Of a DNA stretch of 64,000 bases, positions 16,344 through 26,250 are shown one piece after another. A program made the translations under genes and the position numbers. How positions within the stretch are numbered: the stretch's first letter is position 1; each line of letters opens with the position of its first letter. Under the pieces are notes generated by a model. The model saw only the letters and a program-made list of their open reading frames with translations. It was not told the origin of the DNA and searched no databases. Origin of the DNA: Planktothricoides raciborskii GIHE-MW2 (lineage in GTDB: Bacteria > Cyanobacteriota > Cyanobacteriia > Cyanobacteriales > Laspinemataceae); NCBI RefSeq assembly GCF_040564635.1, contig NZ_CP159837.1:1863001-1927000 (forward strand). Reading direction: 5' to 3'.

Positions 16344-19142
16344 ATGGATAATTTAAGGATAAACACTCCGGTTTGCTTTTTTATTTTTAAAAGACCTGAT
16401 ACCACTCAGCGAGTATTTGAGAGAATTCGTCAAGCTCAACCCCCTAAGCTTCTAGTGATTGCAGATGGGCCGAGAACCGAGGCAGCCGGAGAATTAGAAA
16501 AATGTCAAGCAGGACGGGCAATTATTAAACAGGTAGACTGGGATTGTGAGGTACTGACGAATTACTCGGAAACAAATTTAGGCTGTCGAAAACGCATTTC
16601 CAGCGGATTAGATTGGGTATTTAATCAGGTAGAAGAAGCCATTATCTTAGAAGATGACTGTTTACCCGATATAACATTCTTTCGGTTCTGTGAGGAATTA
16701 CTAGAAAAATATCGTCATCACGAACAAATTATGGCGATCGCGGGAGATAACTTTCAATTTAACCAACAGAAAACTCCATACAGTTATTATTTTTCCCGGT
16801 ATGCTCATTCCTGGGGATGGGCAACTTGGAAGCGATCTTGGCAGCATTACGATCGAGAAATGAAGCTTTGGCCTCAAGTCAAAGCAGAGAATTGTCTTCA
16901 GGATATCCTTGAGGATGATCTGGCAATTCGCTGTTGGTCAAATGTGTTTCAACAAGTTTACGATGAGCGTTTAGATACTTGGGATTATCCTTGGCAACTA
17001 TCCTGTTGGATTCGCAGGGGTTTAACAATTTTACCCAATATCAATTTAGTGTCTAATATCGGGTTTGAAGCAGAAGGGACTCACACGAAGGGGAAAAATC
17101 CGCTGGCAAATTTACCGACTAAGATGATGTCTTTTCCTTTAAAACATCCGCCATTTATTTTGCGTAACACTCAAGCGGATAATTTCACAGAAAAACAGTT
17201 GTTTAGTGGGCAAATTCAAGCAACTGATCCCAACCATGCACCATTAAACTTGATCGAGGAAGGAGTTAATAAGCTGAACGAGAACCAGAACGGGGAAGCT
17301 TTGACTCTTTTTCAAGAAGCGATCGCCCAATATCCAGATGTACCACATCTTAACTATGGTAAAGCTTTAGCTTTAGCCAGACTTGGTTATCCCCGGCAAG
17401 CGGTTGACTCTTTGAAGAGTTTATTAGACATTGTGCCAAGCCATAAAAAAGCCCAGTTGCTACTAGGAGAACTGAGGGCGGGAACCGTCGGGCAGTTAAT
17501 GGAACAAGCGACGGCAGCGTTGCAGTCTGGTCAAGTTAATGAAGCTTTCCATTGGTTGAATCAAGCAAAATCATGCAAACAACCGATCATCGGACTTGAT
17601 TATTTGCGGGCTGCTTGTTTTCTGCAAATGAATCAACCCGCTGCGGCCCTGGAAGCCTTGTATGAAGAACTGCGATATTTCCCTAACAATCTAGAAGCTA
17701 AAGAATGCCGTCAAGAACTGATTTCAGCATATCCAGAACTGGTGACTGGAACAATTGAAGATGCAGAATTTCAAGCACTCTATCAGAGAATCCGTCCTTA
17801 CACGATGTTGAGCGAAGCTCGTCTCTATTCTCTATTTTCGCTAGTCAAACAAATTTGTTTGGCAAACATTTCTGGCAATATTGTTGAATGTGGTGTGGCC
17901 GGTGGCGGTTCCACAGCTTTAATGGCGGCTGTGATTCAACGGTACAGTAAGCAACAACGTTATCTCTATGCTTTTGATTCTTTTGAAGGGATGCCACTGC
18001 CAACGGATGCTGACCAATTTAATCAGATTCCTGCGGATGCAACGGGTTGGGGAACAGGCACCTGTGCTGCCCCAGAAAGCAGTGTTCGAGAAATTTGTAC
18101 GCAACTGGGTGTTTGGCAGATTGTGCAAACGGTTAAAGGCTATTTTGAGCATACTTTACCTACCGTTCGGAATGCGATCGGCATGATTGCTTTTTTGCAT
18201 ATGGATGGGGATTGGTATGAATCAACCAAAAATATCTTAGATAATTTATATGACCGAGTTGTTAATCATGGTGTTATTCAGGTAGATGACTATGGTCACT
18301 GGTCAGGATGTCGTCAAGCGATCCATGAGTTTGAGAGCCAAAGACAAATTCATTTTGATATTAAGCCTATTGACAGCACTGGGGTGTGGTTTTCCTGCCC
18401 GGATAAGTTTCCTTTAAATCCCATCTTAGAACCTGACTTAGTTCAAGAATTTTATCAGGACGATCCAGTAGCCCATGATATTGAAAGTCAAATGTCTCAA
18501 AACGAACGTTTCCAGCTTTACTACATCCTGCGAAAGTTATTGCCAGAAATTTCTGCTCCATTAAGGTTTGTGGAAATTGGTTCTTATGCTGGAAGTTCAC
18601 TATTTTTGACTTGTCGGACTTTGGATAGAATGGCAGTAGATTTTCACGGGTTTACAGTGGAACCGGGAGGAACTCCAGCTTTTTACGAACTTCTACCAAA
18701 ATTGGCAGATCGGGTGACACATTTACGGGAATTTTCTCACCAAGCGGTGAGTGAATTAGCGCAGATATTTGAGTCCGATGGCAATTTTCCTCTTTTTATA
18801 TTTATTGATGGCGATCATAGTTATCAGGGAGTTCGGCAGGATATCCTCGATTATTTCCCGCTCCTCGCACCGGGAGGGATTATGGCTTTTCATGATTATT
18901 TGCCAGCAATGAATGATGAAAATAGAGAGGGAATTTTATTTCACCACGGAGATAAAGAACCTGGGATTAGACAAGCCTGTGAAGAAATAATGGAAAATAT
19001 CTATGGGTGTGAAGCGATCGATATTTTCTTGTTGTATCCAACGGATCCGACCCAAACTCAAGCCCATCTGCCAATTATTCCTGGGGTTTTTTCTACTATT
19101 CGAGTTTATCGTAAATCTACCAATAAACCTGTAGGAGATTAA
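16344..19142 (+). CDS. Multidomain glycosyltransferase-TPR-double methyltransferase
   Basis: 932 aa. Residues 1-300 resemble a GT-A nucleotide-sugar transferase (TPVCFFIFKRPDTTQRVFE, LLVIADGPR, ILEDDCLPDITFF with the acidic metal site, YFSRYAHSWGWATWKRSW). Residues 305-470 are TPR-like helices. Residues 475-690 form a TylF/MycF-type methyltransferase (YTMLSEARLYSLF, GNIVECGVAGGGSTALMA, YAFDSFEGMP, FLHMDGDWYESTKN, IQVDDYGHWSGCR). Residues 715-905 are a second SAM methyltransferase (LRFVEIGSYAGSSLFL, IFIDGDHSYQGVRQDI, AFHDYLP). Such fusions suggest stepwise sugar transfer and O-methylation on one substrate. Its stop overlaps the next ATG (TAATG). Confidence 0.83.
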   Translation: MDNLRINTPVCFFIFKRPDTTQRVFERIRQAQPPKLLVIADGPRTEAAGELEKCQAGRAIIKQVDWDCEVLTNYSETNLGCRKRISSGLDWVFNQVEEAIILEDDCLPDITFFRFCEELLEKYRHHEQIMAIAGDNFQFNQQKTPYSYYFSRYAHSWGWATWKRSWQHYDREMKLWPQVKAENCLQDILEDDLAIRCWSNVFQQVYDERLDTWDYPWQLSCWIRRGLTILPNINLVSNIGFEAEGTHTKGKNPLANLPTKMMSFPLKHPPFILRNTQADNFTEKQLFSGQIQATDPNHAPLNLIEEGVNKLNENQNGEALTLFQEAIAQYPDVPHLNYGKALALARLGYPRQAVDSLKSLLDIVPSHKKAQLLLGELRAGTVGQLMEQATAALQSGQVNEAFHWLNQAKSCKQPIIGLDYLRAACFLQMNQPAAALEALYEELRYFPNNLEAKECRQELISAYPELVTGTIEDAEFQALYQRIRPYTMLSEARLYSLFSLVKQICLANISGNIVECGVAGGGSTALMAAVIQRYSKQQRYLYAFDSFEGMPLPTDADQFNQIPADATGWGTGTCAAPESSVREICTQLGVWQIVQTVKGYFEHTLPTVRNAIGMIAFLHMDGDWYESTKNILDNLYDRVVNHGVIQVDDYGHWSGCRQAIHEFESQRQIHFDIKPIDSTGVWFSCPDKFPLNPILEPDLVQEFYQDDPVAHDIESQMSQNERFQLYYILRKLLPEISAPLRFVEIGSYAGSSLFLTCRTLDRMAVDFHGFTVEPGGTPAFYELLPKLADRVTHLREFSHQAVSELAQIFESDGNFPLFIFIDGDHSYQGVRQDILDYFPLLAPGGIMAFHDYLPAMNDENREGILFHHGDKEPGIRQACEEIMENIYGCEAIDIFLLYPTDPTQTQAHLPIIPGVFSTIRVYRKSTNKPVGD

Positions 19143-22100
19143 TGAACAATACTAAGATTATTCATATTATCCACTGCCTGGGAAATGGTGGAGCGGCTCG
19201 CTCCATGATCGCTACCGCTAAGTATTCATCAGAACAGGAGAGTTTTGAACATATTGTTATGTCTTTAGATCCGGCAAAGCCCGATGCAATGGCTATGGTA
19301 AAATCAGCCGGTATAACGGTGATTAATAGTCCCGATTTCCCGACTCTGATCCAAGCCATAGAAAATGCAGACATTGTGCAATTTCATTTTTGGAATAATC
19401 CGCAGATATACGAGTTTCTCCGGTTAGAATTGCCCCCCATGCGTCTGATTCTATGGTTTCACATTGCTGGAGATAACCCACCCCAAGTCATTACTCAAGA
19501 GTTAGTGGGATTTGCGGATTGCGCGATCGCCTGTAATCCATATTCATCAGAACTGCCGGTTTTTCAAAGTCTGCCCACTGAAATTAGATTGTCAAAAACT
19601 GGGATGGTGTATGATGGGGCTGACTTTGCTCGACTGACTGATATAAAACCGCAACCCCACGAAACATTTAATGTGGGCTATATTGGCAGCGTCAATTTTG
19701 CCAAAATGCACCCCAATTATGTGCCAATGAGTAGCAAAATCAACGTCCCTAATATTCGCTTTATTGTTTGCGGTGGGGATAAGCAAAGCTATTTTAAACA
19801 GCAGGCTGGATTAATGGGGACTGCTGACCGATTTGAGTTTCGAGGATTTGTGGAAAATATTAAATCGGTGCTAGAAATTTTAGATGTTTATGGCTACCCA
19901 TTATGTGAAGATACTTATGCGGCAGCAGAATTAAACTTGCAAGAAGCAATGTATGCCGGAATTCCTCCGGTTGTCTTTCCCTATGGTGGGATTAAAAGTC
20001 TAGTGATGGATAATTACACCGGGTTAGTTGTTAATAGCGAACTGGAATATCAGCAAGCCGTTGAATATCTCTATCATCATCCAGAAGAACGAGCGAGAAT
20101 TGGCAAAAATGCCCAGGATTATGCCCGCCAAATTTTTGGGGCGGAAAATGCGGCGAACAAAATTAATCAAATTTACGAAAATTTGCTGAAGCAGCCGAAG
20201 CGCGATCGCGAATGGGGCACTCTTTACGGATATCCTCAAATCGATCAACCTGTGACCCTGAAAGATGTCACCGGAGAGTCAGAAAATCTTTCTGGGGCAG
20301 AATTGTTTATTCAAGCTTTGGGAGAAACAGCGCCGGAATTTCAAATTAGTTTGAAATCAGATAATGTCGAAGAATTATTGGCAGCAGACCAAAAAATCGC
20401 CCAAGCCTCAATGTTGTTAGCCACCGGAGAAGGTGGGATTTCTCAATACCGCGAATATTATGAAAAAGATGGTTATTTGAGACTTTGGTGGGCGCTATAT
20501 TTACAAGAACAAGGAAGCTATGGGAAAGCGTTATCAGAATTAATCGCCGCGATCAACTTGGGTTGTAATCACTGGCGTTTTGTCTGGTATCTTGCACAAG
20601 CAGCGGTAAAAATTAATCAAATATCTTTGGCCAAAAAAGCCATCACCGATGTTTTGCAAGCTGTACCAGATTTTGCTGAAGCTAAAACGCTATTGGAATA
20701 TATAGAGTCAATATCAGAACCAGAATCTTTGACTGCCGATCAGCAGCAAGAACTTGCCCATCAACTGCGATTAAGAAACATTAACCTAATTATATTTCCA
20801 GACTGGACTGCATCGGAAGATGCGCTGTTAGAAGAGTTGGCAACGGCGATCGGTGGGATCGCCTCTCATCCCGATAAAAATAACATGACTCTGCTGGTAG
20901 ATAGTACCAATATTTCTGACGAGGATGCCGATATGGCTGTCTCTAGCATTGTGATGAATTTGATGCTGGAACAAGAACTAGACCTGGAAAGTGGCCCGGA
21001 TATTTGCGTGATTGGACAACTCAGTAAAATTCAGTGGCAAGCACTATTCCCTCAGATTCATGGGAGAATAGTTTTAGAATATGAAAATAAGGAAGCGATC
21101 GCCTCAGCTAAGGCAGAAGATATTTCAGTTTTGTCAATCGAAAATTTTTGTGCTGGTCGTGCCGTTGAATCACCAACAGGTATTTGGGAGTTACAAATTT
21201 CATATGGTTCAGATGGCAACGAATTTACCCCTTTACCTGTAATCCCTATGGAAAATCCTGATTTATCTGCTGATTATTGGCGATACATAGAGCAGGCTTG
21301 TCCCAATCTAGATCGCAGTTTATTTCCTCATATTGTTTCTAGTCTGAAAAATACCTCTTGGGAGCAACCTAACTCTGCCTTAGATTTTAATAATGTTGCG
21401 GTTCTCTCGCTAATTGAGGCAGAAAATTGTCAAGATTCATCCATGAAAGAGATTTATCTTGAAATGGCATTTGAAGCCTTAAATCAGGGCGTAGAACAAT
21501 ACAATCATCCTCTTTGTGCTGCCCATCTTGCTCTGTTGTTGATAGTGACGGGAGATATTGAAACAGCGATTCCTTTAGTATTTTCTACTTGGGATGATAC
21601 AGTTCAAGCAGCGTATGTGAATTTGGCAGAAATTTCACCCGGTATTGTGTATCTGCCTCGCTTCTCAAAAACGGCGATCGACCCGGATTTAATCCTGGAA
21701 ATCATGGGATATCAGGAAGGATATACTCAATGTCTCTTATTATTGAGAGAAGCAATTAAGCAATTACAAATTCAATCCCTAGGACGCCGAGATGCTGTAA
21801 TTACCTATACCAAGAAAAGATTACAAGTTATAGAAATAGCGGTTGAACTATTAAACCAGTATATCTGGAACTACTTAATCAGTGGCTTTCAACTGTTACC
21901 CAAAAATATCTCTCTGGGATTGCTCAACTTAAAGTTAGCCAACTATGCGCCAATTTCTAGTTTTCAGATCATTCAAGCCATCTATTTGATGGCTCTAGAT
22001 ATAAAGCAAAAAGACTTAGCACAATTTTGGCTGGATTTTGCCCGGAATGACGTTTGGTACAATCCTCATAGTTTAGAGTGGCGTTGGACTGATTTAGCAG

Positions 22101-22867
22101 TTGATAGTTCAACAACATATATACCTTTTGAGAGTGAATGGCTCTTGGGAGTTGAGCCAACTTGTCATAGTATGGTTACGAGCATACTACTTTCCGAAGG
22201 AGACTGGTTTGAAAAAGAAATGGAGTTTTGGCGAAATCATATTCAACCGGGAATGACTGCGATCGACGTAGGGGCAAATGTAGGAGTTTATAGCTTTAGT
22301 GCTGCCCGATGTGTTGGTTCAACAGGTTTGGTATTAGCGATCGAGCCTTTTCCCGGTTGTGTTGAATGCTTGGAAGAAACTTGTGAAATTAATCAGATTT
22401 CTTGGGTGAAAATCTGTGCAGGTGCCGCCAGCGATCGCAATGGTAAAGTTCGATTATCCCTGAGTAATTCTAGTGAACTCAATGCAATTATCACTGATGA
22501 CACAAGCGAAAATATCAACCCTGAATCTTATCTAGAAGTTCCCTGCTTTACCCTAGATAGCCTGATGGAAAAAGAAAACCTGAAGCGAGTCGATTTTATC
22601 AAAATTGATGCCGAAGGACATGAGCTTTCTGTTTTAATGGGCAGTCAAAGAATTTTATCTCAGTTTTCTCCAGTAATTCTATATGAAAATATTGCTGGAT
22701 CTCAGGGCAGTAACTTACCTGTAGCTGACTATCTCCGCAGTCATGGATATCAATTATTCCGCTATCAGCCCTATGTTGGACAACTCATTCCCATATCAGA
22801 TCCCGCTGATAATTTATCCAGCAACTTGAATATCATTGCTATACCTGCCCAGAAAAGTCAATTTTGA
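19142..22867 (+). CDS. Multidomain GT4 glycosyltransferase-TPR-FkbM methyltransferase
   Basis: 1241 aa. Residues 1-345: GT4-like transferase (IIHIIHCLGNGGAARSMIA, YGYPLCEDTYAAAELNLQEAM, GIPPVVFPYGGIKSLVMDNYTGLVV). Residues 400-530: TPR-like. Residues 540-660: the NLIIFPDW domain also found at the end of the protein encoded at 14816. Residues 660-1000: helical, not recognised. Residues 1020-1230: FkbM methyltransferase (MTAIDVGANVGVYSFSAARC, LAIEPFPGCVECLEETCEIN, DFIKIDAEGHELSVLMGS). It starts in the TAATG overlap with the upstream gene and overlaps the next gene by 4 bases, so the four genes are one operon. Confidence 0.83.
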   Translation: MNNTKIIHIIHCLGNGGAARSMIATAKYSSEQESFEHIVMSLDPAKPDAMAMVKSAGITVINSPDFPTLIQAIENADIVQFHFWNNPQIYEFLRLELPPMRLILWFHIAGDNPPQVITQELVGFADCAIACNPYSSELPVFQSLPTEIRLSKTGMVYDGADFARLTDIKPQPHETFNVGYIGSVNFAKMHPNYVPMSSKINVPNIRFIVCGGDKQSYFKQQAGLMGTADRFEFRGFVENIKSVLEILDVYGYPLCEDTYAAAELNLQEAMYAGIPPVVFPYGGIKSLVMDNYTGLVVNSELEYQQAVEYLYHHPEERARIGKNAQDYARQIFGAENAANKINQIYENLLKQPKRDREWGTLYGYPQIDQPVTLKDVTGESENLSGAELFIQALGETAPEFQISLKSDNVEELLAADQKIAQASMLLATGEGGISQYREYYEKDGYLRLWWALYLQEQGSYGKALSELIAAINLGCNHWRFVWYLAQAAVKINQISLAKKAITDVLQAVPDFAEAKTLLEYIESISEPESLTADQQQELAHQLRLRNINLIIFPDWTASEDALLEELATAIGGIASHPDKNNMTLLVDSTNISDEDADMAVSSIVMNLMLEQELDLESGPDICVIGQLSKIQWQALFPQIHGRIVLEYENKEAIASAKAEDISVLSIENFCAGRAVESPTGIWELQISYGSDGNEFTPLPVIPMENPDLSADYWRYIEQACPNLDRSLFPHIVSSLKNTSWEQPNSALDFNNVAVLSLIEAENCQDSSMKEIYLEMAFEALNQGVEQYNHPLCAAHLALLLIVTGDIETAIPLVFSTWDDTVQAAYVNLAEISPGIVYLPRFSKTAIDPDLILEIMGYQEGYTQCLLLLREAIKQLQIQSLGRRDAVITYTKKRLQVIEIAVELLNQYIWNYLISGFQLLPKNISLGLLNLKLANYAPISSFQIIQAIYLMALDIKQKDLAQFWLDFARNDVWYNPHSLEWRWTDLAVDSSTTYIPFESEWLLGVEPTCHSMVTSILLSEGDWFEKEMEFWRNHIQPGMTAIDVGANVGVYSFSAARCVGSTGLVLAIEPFPGCVECLEETCEINQISWVKICAGAASDRNGKVRLSLSNSSELNAIITDDTSENINPESYLEVPCFTLDSLMEKENLKRVDFIKIDAEGHELSVLMGSQRILSQFSPVILYENIAGSQGSNLPVADYLRSHGYQLFRYQPYVGQLIPISDPADNLSSNLNIIAIPAQKSQF

Positions 22868-23877
22868 AAAGTGAGAATTTTGCCATGTCAGCTTTTGTGG
22901 AAAGTTTAAAGAAAAGTGGTCATTTAGATCAAATTTCCATGACAATCTGTAATGTGGGTTCTCGAAAAATAACCAGCCAAGATGACTACGGGAGTCAAGG
23001 CTGGAATCTTTTTGCTCCCAACCTGACCATTTATGGATTTGATGCCGATGCTGATGCTTGTGATGCAGCCAATGAAGATATCGAACAGAGACAGATTAAT
23101 TGGACGGAAAAACATATTCCCTTGGCATTGGCAAAAACTGTGGGTGAAGCCACGCTTTATGTAACGAAAAATCCCATGTGTTGCTCTCTATATCCACCAA
23201 ATGAATCTTTCATTAATCGGTTTGCCGGACTTTCTGATTTAGTTAAACTAGATTTTACGGTTGAAATAGAAACAACCACTTTAGATACCTTTTGCGAAGC
23301 CGAAGCAATTCAGGAAATCGATTTTCTCCAACTGGATATTCAAGGAGCAGAAATTCAAGTAATGGAGGGGGCTGGTAAAATTTTAGACCGCAGTATTTTA
23401 GCGGTTCAAGTGGAAGTTAACTTTTCTGAAATTTATGCTAATCAACCTTTATTTGGAGATGTGGACAATTATTTGCGAAACCAAGGATTTACACTATTTG
23501 ATTTAGCGGGTGCTCGTCGGCCTCGCAAAGATTCGCCAATTCAATCAACTTCTTGCGCCGGACAATTACTGTGGGGAGATGCTCTTTATTTCCGCGATTT
23601 AATCCGAGAAGACCTTGACTCACCCCTAAAAAATCCGCAGAACATTCTCAAATTAGCTGCGATCGCTGACCTGATGAACTTTCCTGACTATACGGTAGAG
23701 TTACTACAGTATCTCACTCTGGAATATGGCAAAAATGACCCTAATTATAATTTTGCTAATAATATAATTGAGGTTCTCAGCCAAATTCCAGAACTGAAAG
23801 AACAAGGATTAGCTTCTCTACCGATCGTGGCTAAACTTCGAGATTATCTGAAAGACTACAAGATTAATGATTTTTAA
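22864..23877 (+). CDS. FkbM family methyltransferase
   Basis: SAM-dependent methyltransferase. Visible parts are TICNVGSRKITSQDDYGSQG, IYGFDADADACDAANEDI (SAM-binding acidic residue), TTLDTFCEAEAIQEIDFLQLD and IQGAEIQVMEGAGKIL, the FkbM D-x-(E/Q)G-x-E core. The C-terminal 80 residues are helical. The start may be TTG 22864 (TTGA overlap with the preceding stop) or ATG 22885 (MSAFVESLKKSGHLDQ); the latter lacks a strong Shine-Dalgarno sequence. As the last gene of the + strand cluster it probably methylates a sugar made by the upstream enzymes. Confidence 0.83.
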   Translation: MKSENFAMSAFVESLKKSGHLDQISMTICNVGSRKITSQDDYGSQGWNLFAPNLTIYGFDADADACDAANEDIEQRQINWTEKHIPLALAKTVGEATLYVTKNPMCCSLYPPNESFINRFAGLSDLVKLDFTVEIETTTLDTFCEAEAIQEIDFLQLDIQGAEIQVMEGAGKILDRSILAVQVEVNFSEIYANQPLFGDVDNYLRNQGFTLFDLAGARRPRKDSPIQSTSCAGQLLWGDALYFRDLIREDLDSPLKNPQNILKLAAIADLMNFPDYTVELLQYLTLEYGKNDPNYNFANNIIEVLSQIPELKEQGLASLPIVAKLRDYLKDYKINDF

Positions 23878-23924
23878 TTCTTGACCTTGACTGACAGATT
23901 TTTTCAGATTAATAGAGCACCTTT

Positions 23925-23997
23925 GTAGGGGCGAAGCATTTGTGGCAAAATTTATGGAAAAAATCACAAATCGGCAATCCACAAATGCTTCGCCCTA
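23925..23997. repeat. Short inverted-repeat element (GTAGGGGCGAAGCATT family)
   Basis: GTAGGGGCGAAGCATTTGTGG at 23925-23945 is complementary to CCACAAATGCTTCGCCCTA at 23979-23997, separated by 33 nt. It lies between the convergent + strand glycosylation operon and the GT41 genes. Relatives with the same outer end occur at 32572-32701 and about 43442-43513. It may serve as a bidirectional terminator. Confidence 0.8.
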
Positions 23998-24015
23998 GAA
24001 AATTGCTGTAGTCAT

Positions 24016-26235
24016 TTATGGTATAACCCTTGAATCTTGGAGAAACTTCTCCCACATTTGCTGATAGGCTTGTTCTATTTCCTGAGTAAATTGCCGAGCA
24101 TTCCAAAGGGGTGCGGTTTGGCGACCTTGCCGTAATTTCCACCATATCTTTTGCCGCAATTCTGAGTCTAAACCCAGACGAACTCCCCATTCGATATATT
24201 CTTCATCTGTCCAAGCAATGCCTTCGGTAATTCCAGCATTGACCATCATGGTATAGCTATTCCGGGCAGCCCATTGTTCGCCCACGCGAGTTACGATGGG
24301 AATGCCCATCCAAAGTATTTCCAAAGTTGTGGTTGCACCACTATAAGGATAGGTATCGAGTGCCACATCAACTATTCCTAAGTTAGCTCGATGAATTTCC
24401 GAAGAATCGTTAGGTAAAAATCGCAGTCGGGAAACCGCCACTCCTTCTGATTCTGCCAATTCTAGAAAGAATTGTTTCACCCCTTCTACATCAGGCCAAG
24501 TTTTAATCAAAAAGTAGCTATTTGGCACCTCTTTAATAACCTTCATTTGCAGTCTTGCCATATCTGGATTGCGTTTGGAACTGGTTTGACCACTGTAATA
24601 AACCACTGCTGCCGCTGGAATTTCTAATTCGTCGCGCCGCATGGTGGGAACACTCACTTCATACCCATCCAAGGCGATGTAAGTTTTGGGGAAGCGCAAG
24701 ATTTTTTCCACATAGTAATCTTGGGCATTTTCTGGTAAAACGAATGGATCGGCTAGATAGTAGTCAATGGCTGGCAGTCCCGCCGCATCCAAGCCTAGCC
24801 AAGTAGCTTGAATGGGGGCTGGTTTCAACGCCATCACCTGAAATGTAACCTCCCAAGTTAGGCTATCAACATCGATTAAAATATCAATTTCATCGTTGAC
24901 GATTTCCTCAGCAATTTGTAAAGCATTCGAGCCTAATTTGTGAGCTTGGTCAACATGATGAATATACCATTCTTGCAGCGAATCCCCTGGCTCATAGTCT
25001 ACGAAATAGCCGTGAATTTCAAACCGATCGCGATCGTGATATTGAAACACTCCTCTTGCCATCCAACCTACGGAATGTTTTCTCAGACAATTGCCGATAT
25101 ATCCAATCTTTAAGCGTCTTCCCTGAGTCATCAATTCAGGTTTATTCAAATGCTGATTAAAGGAATACCCTTGTTTCCTGGCATCTGCTTGGATGCGTTC
25201 CTGGGTCAAATGAGCAATCTTATTTTGGATTTTTCTGTTAATTTTTGGTTCATCTCTGAAATAGGGGAAACAAAACATAGCAGTGAGCAAACGCGATGCT
25301 CTGAGTTTTAAAATTTCCTGCGGTGGAAACTCTAGAAACGACAATAGCATAGACTCGTGCCGTTTAAAGATATCCACTGCTTCTTCCCAGTATCCACCCG
25401 TAACTAATAAAGCTGTGATAATCTGGTAATTGGCGGCAATTTTATCTGCTAAATATTCACATAGGTCATAGCATTGTTTCGCTGCTTTTATTGACAGATC
25501 ATACTGCTTTGATTTTTCGTAAAAACGAGCCAGATTTCTCCAAATTTCTTCGGGATGTTCCGCATTAACCTGCAAACATAATTGGGCGATCGCGATTGCG
25601 ATGTCCGTTTCCCGCATCTGGTAGCCAATTTTAGCGGCTGCCACCAAGAGAACATCTCGAAAATTTGAATTTCCTTTCAGATGAGGCAAACAAGCAGCAA
25701 CAAATTCTTGGGAATATGATTCTAAGGGGGCAAACTCCAATAAGTTTTCTGCCACTTTTATCAGTAATTGCGAATCCAAACTACCAGGATTTGTAGATTC
25801 TAGGAGTTCAATAATGTTCCAAGCGGCAAAGTCCTCTGGAGTTAATGTCTCTTGAGCGATCGCCAGTTGAACTAGCTGCAATAGGTTATAAATATCTCCG
25901 GGACAAATTTCTCGCAAATGTTGTCGAATTAACCAAGCTGGTGAATTCTCGGCTTTTTCTTGTTGCCTGTTCGCCTCAGTTTCCAGAATTTGCAACAGTT
26001 CTGCCGTCCAAGCCTCCATTTGCTCAGAATCACCTTCCATCATTCCTAGAAGCCAAGTGGTATGAGCTTCTTCTTCTTCTCCTCCCAACAGCAACATTAG
26101 CCCCAAATACCAGTAATTTTGTCGCTGTTTTGGATTAGCTGAAATTGCCTGTTCATAAAGCTGTGCCGCCTGATTGTAGTCTCCTGCCATCCAGCATTGA
26201 GCAGCTTTTTGTTCCCAATTATTCTGGTTTTCCAT
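24016..26235 (-). CDS. TPR-containing GT41 (SPINDLY/OGT-like) glycosyltransferase, copy 3
   Basis: 739 aa. The N-terminal half carries TPR-like helices (CWMAGDYNQAAQLYEQAISANPKQRQNYWYLG...). The C-terminal half (from about 375) is GT41: LKIGYIGNCLRKHSVGWMARG with the conserved His, IDILIDVDSLTWEVTFQVMA, PIQATWLGLDAAGLPAIDYYLADP, YSGQTSSKRNPDMARLQMKVI, HRANLGIVDVALDTYPYSGATTTLE, LWMGIPIVTRVGEQWAARNS. GT41 enzymes transfer a sugar (GlcNAc, fucose or others) to Ser/Thr of proteins. AGGAGG precedes the start. It is the last gene of a three-paralogue tandem with gaps of 6 and 15 bp. Specificity cannot be read from sequence. Confidence 0.88.
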   Translation of the reverse strand: MENQNNWEQKAAQCWMAGDYNQAAQLYEQAISANPKQRQNYWYLGLMLLLGGEEEEAHTTWLLGMMEGDSEQMEAWTAELLQILETEANRQQEKAENSPAWLIRQHLREICPGDIYNLLQLVQLAIAQETLTPEDFAAWNIIELLESTNPGSLDSQLLIKVAENLLEFAPLESYSQEFVAACLPHLKGNSNFRDVLLVAAAKIGYQMRETDIAIAIAQLCLQVNAEHPEEIWRNLARFYEKSKQYDLSIKAAKQCYDLCEYLADKIAANYQIITALLVTGGYWEEAVDIFKRHESMLLSFLEFPPQEILKLRASRLLTAMFCFPYFRDEPKINRKIQNKIAHLTQERIQADARKQGYSFNQHLNKPELMTQGRRLKIGYIGNCLRKHSVGWMARGVFQYHDRDRFEIHGYFVDYEPGDSLQEWYIHHVDQAHKLGSNALQIAEEIVNDEIDILIDVDSLTWEVTFQVMALKPAPIQATWLGLDAAGLPAIDYYLADPFVLPENAQDYYVEKILRFPKTYIALDGYEVSVPTMRRDELEIPAAAVVYYSGQTSSKRNPDMARLQMKVIKEVPNSYFLIKTWPDVEGVKQFFLELAESEGVAVSRLRFLPNDSSEIHRANLGIVDVALDTYPYSGATTTLEILWMGIPIVTRVGEQWAARNSYTMMVNAGITEGIAWTDEEYIEWGVRLGLDSELRQKIWWKLRQGRQTAPLWNARQFTQEIEQAYQQMWEKFLQDSRVIP

Positions 26236-26250
26236 TGAGGAAACAGCCTC

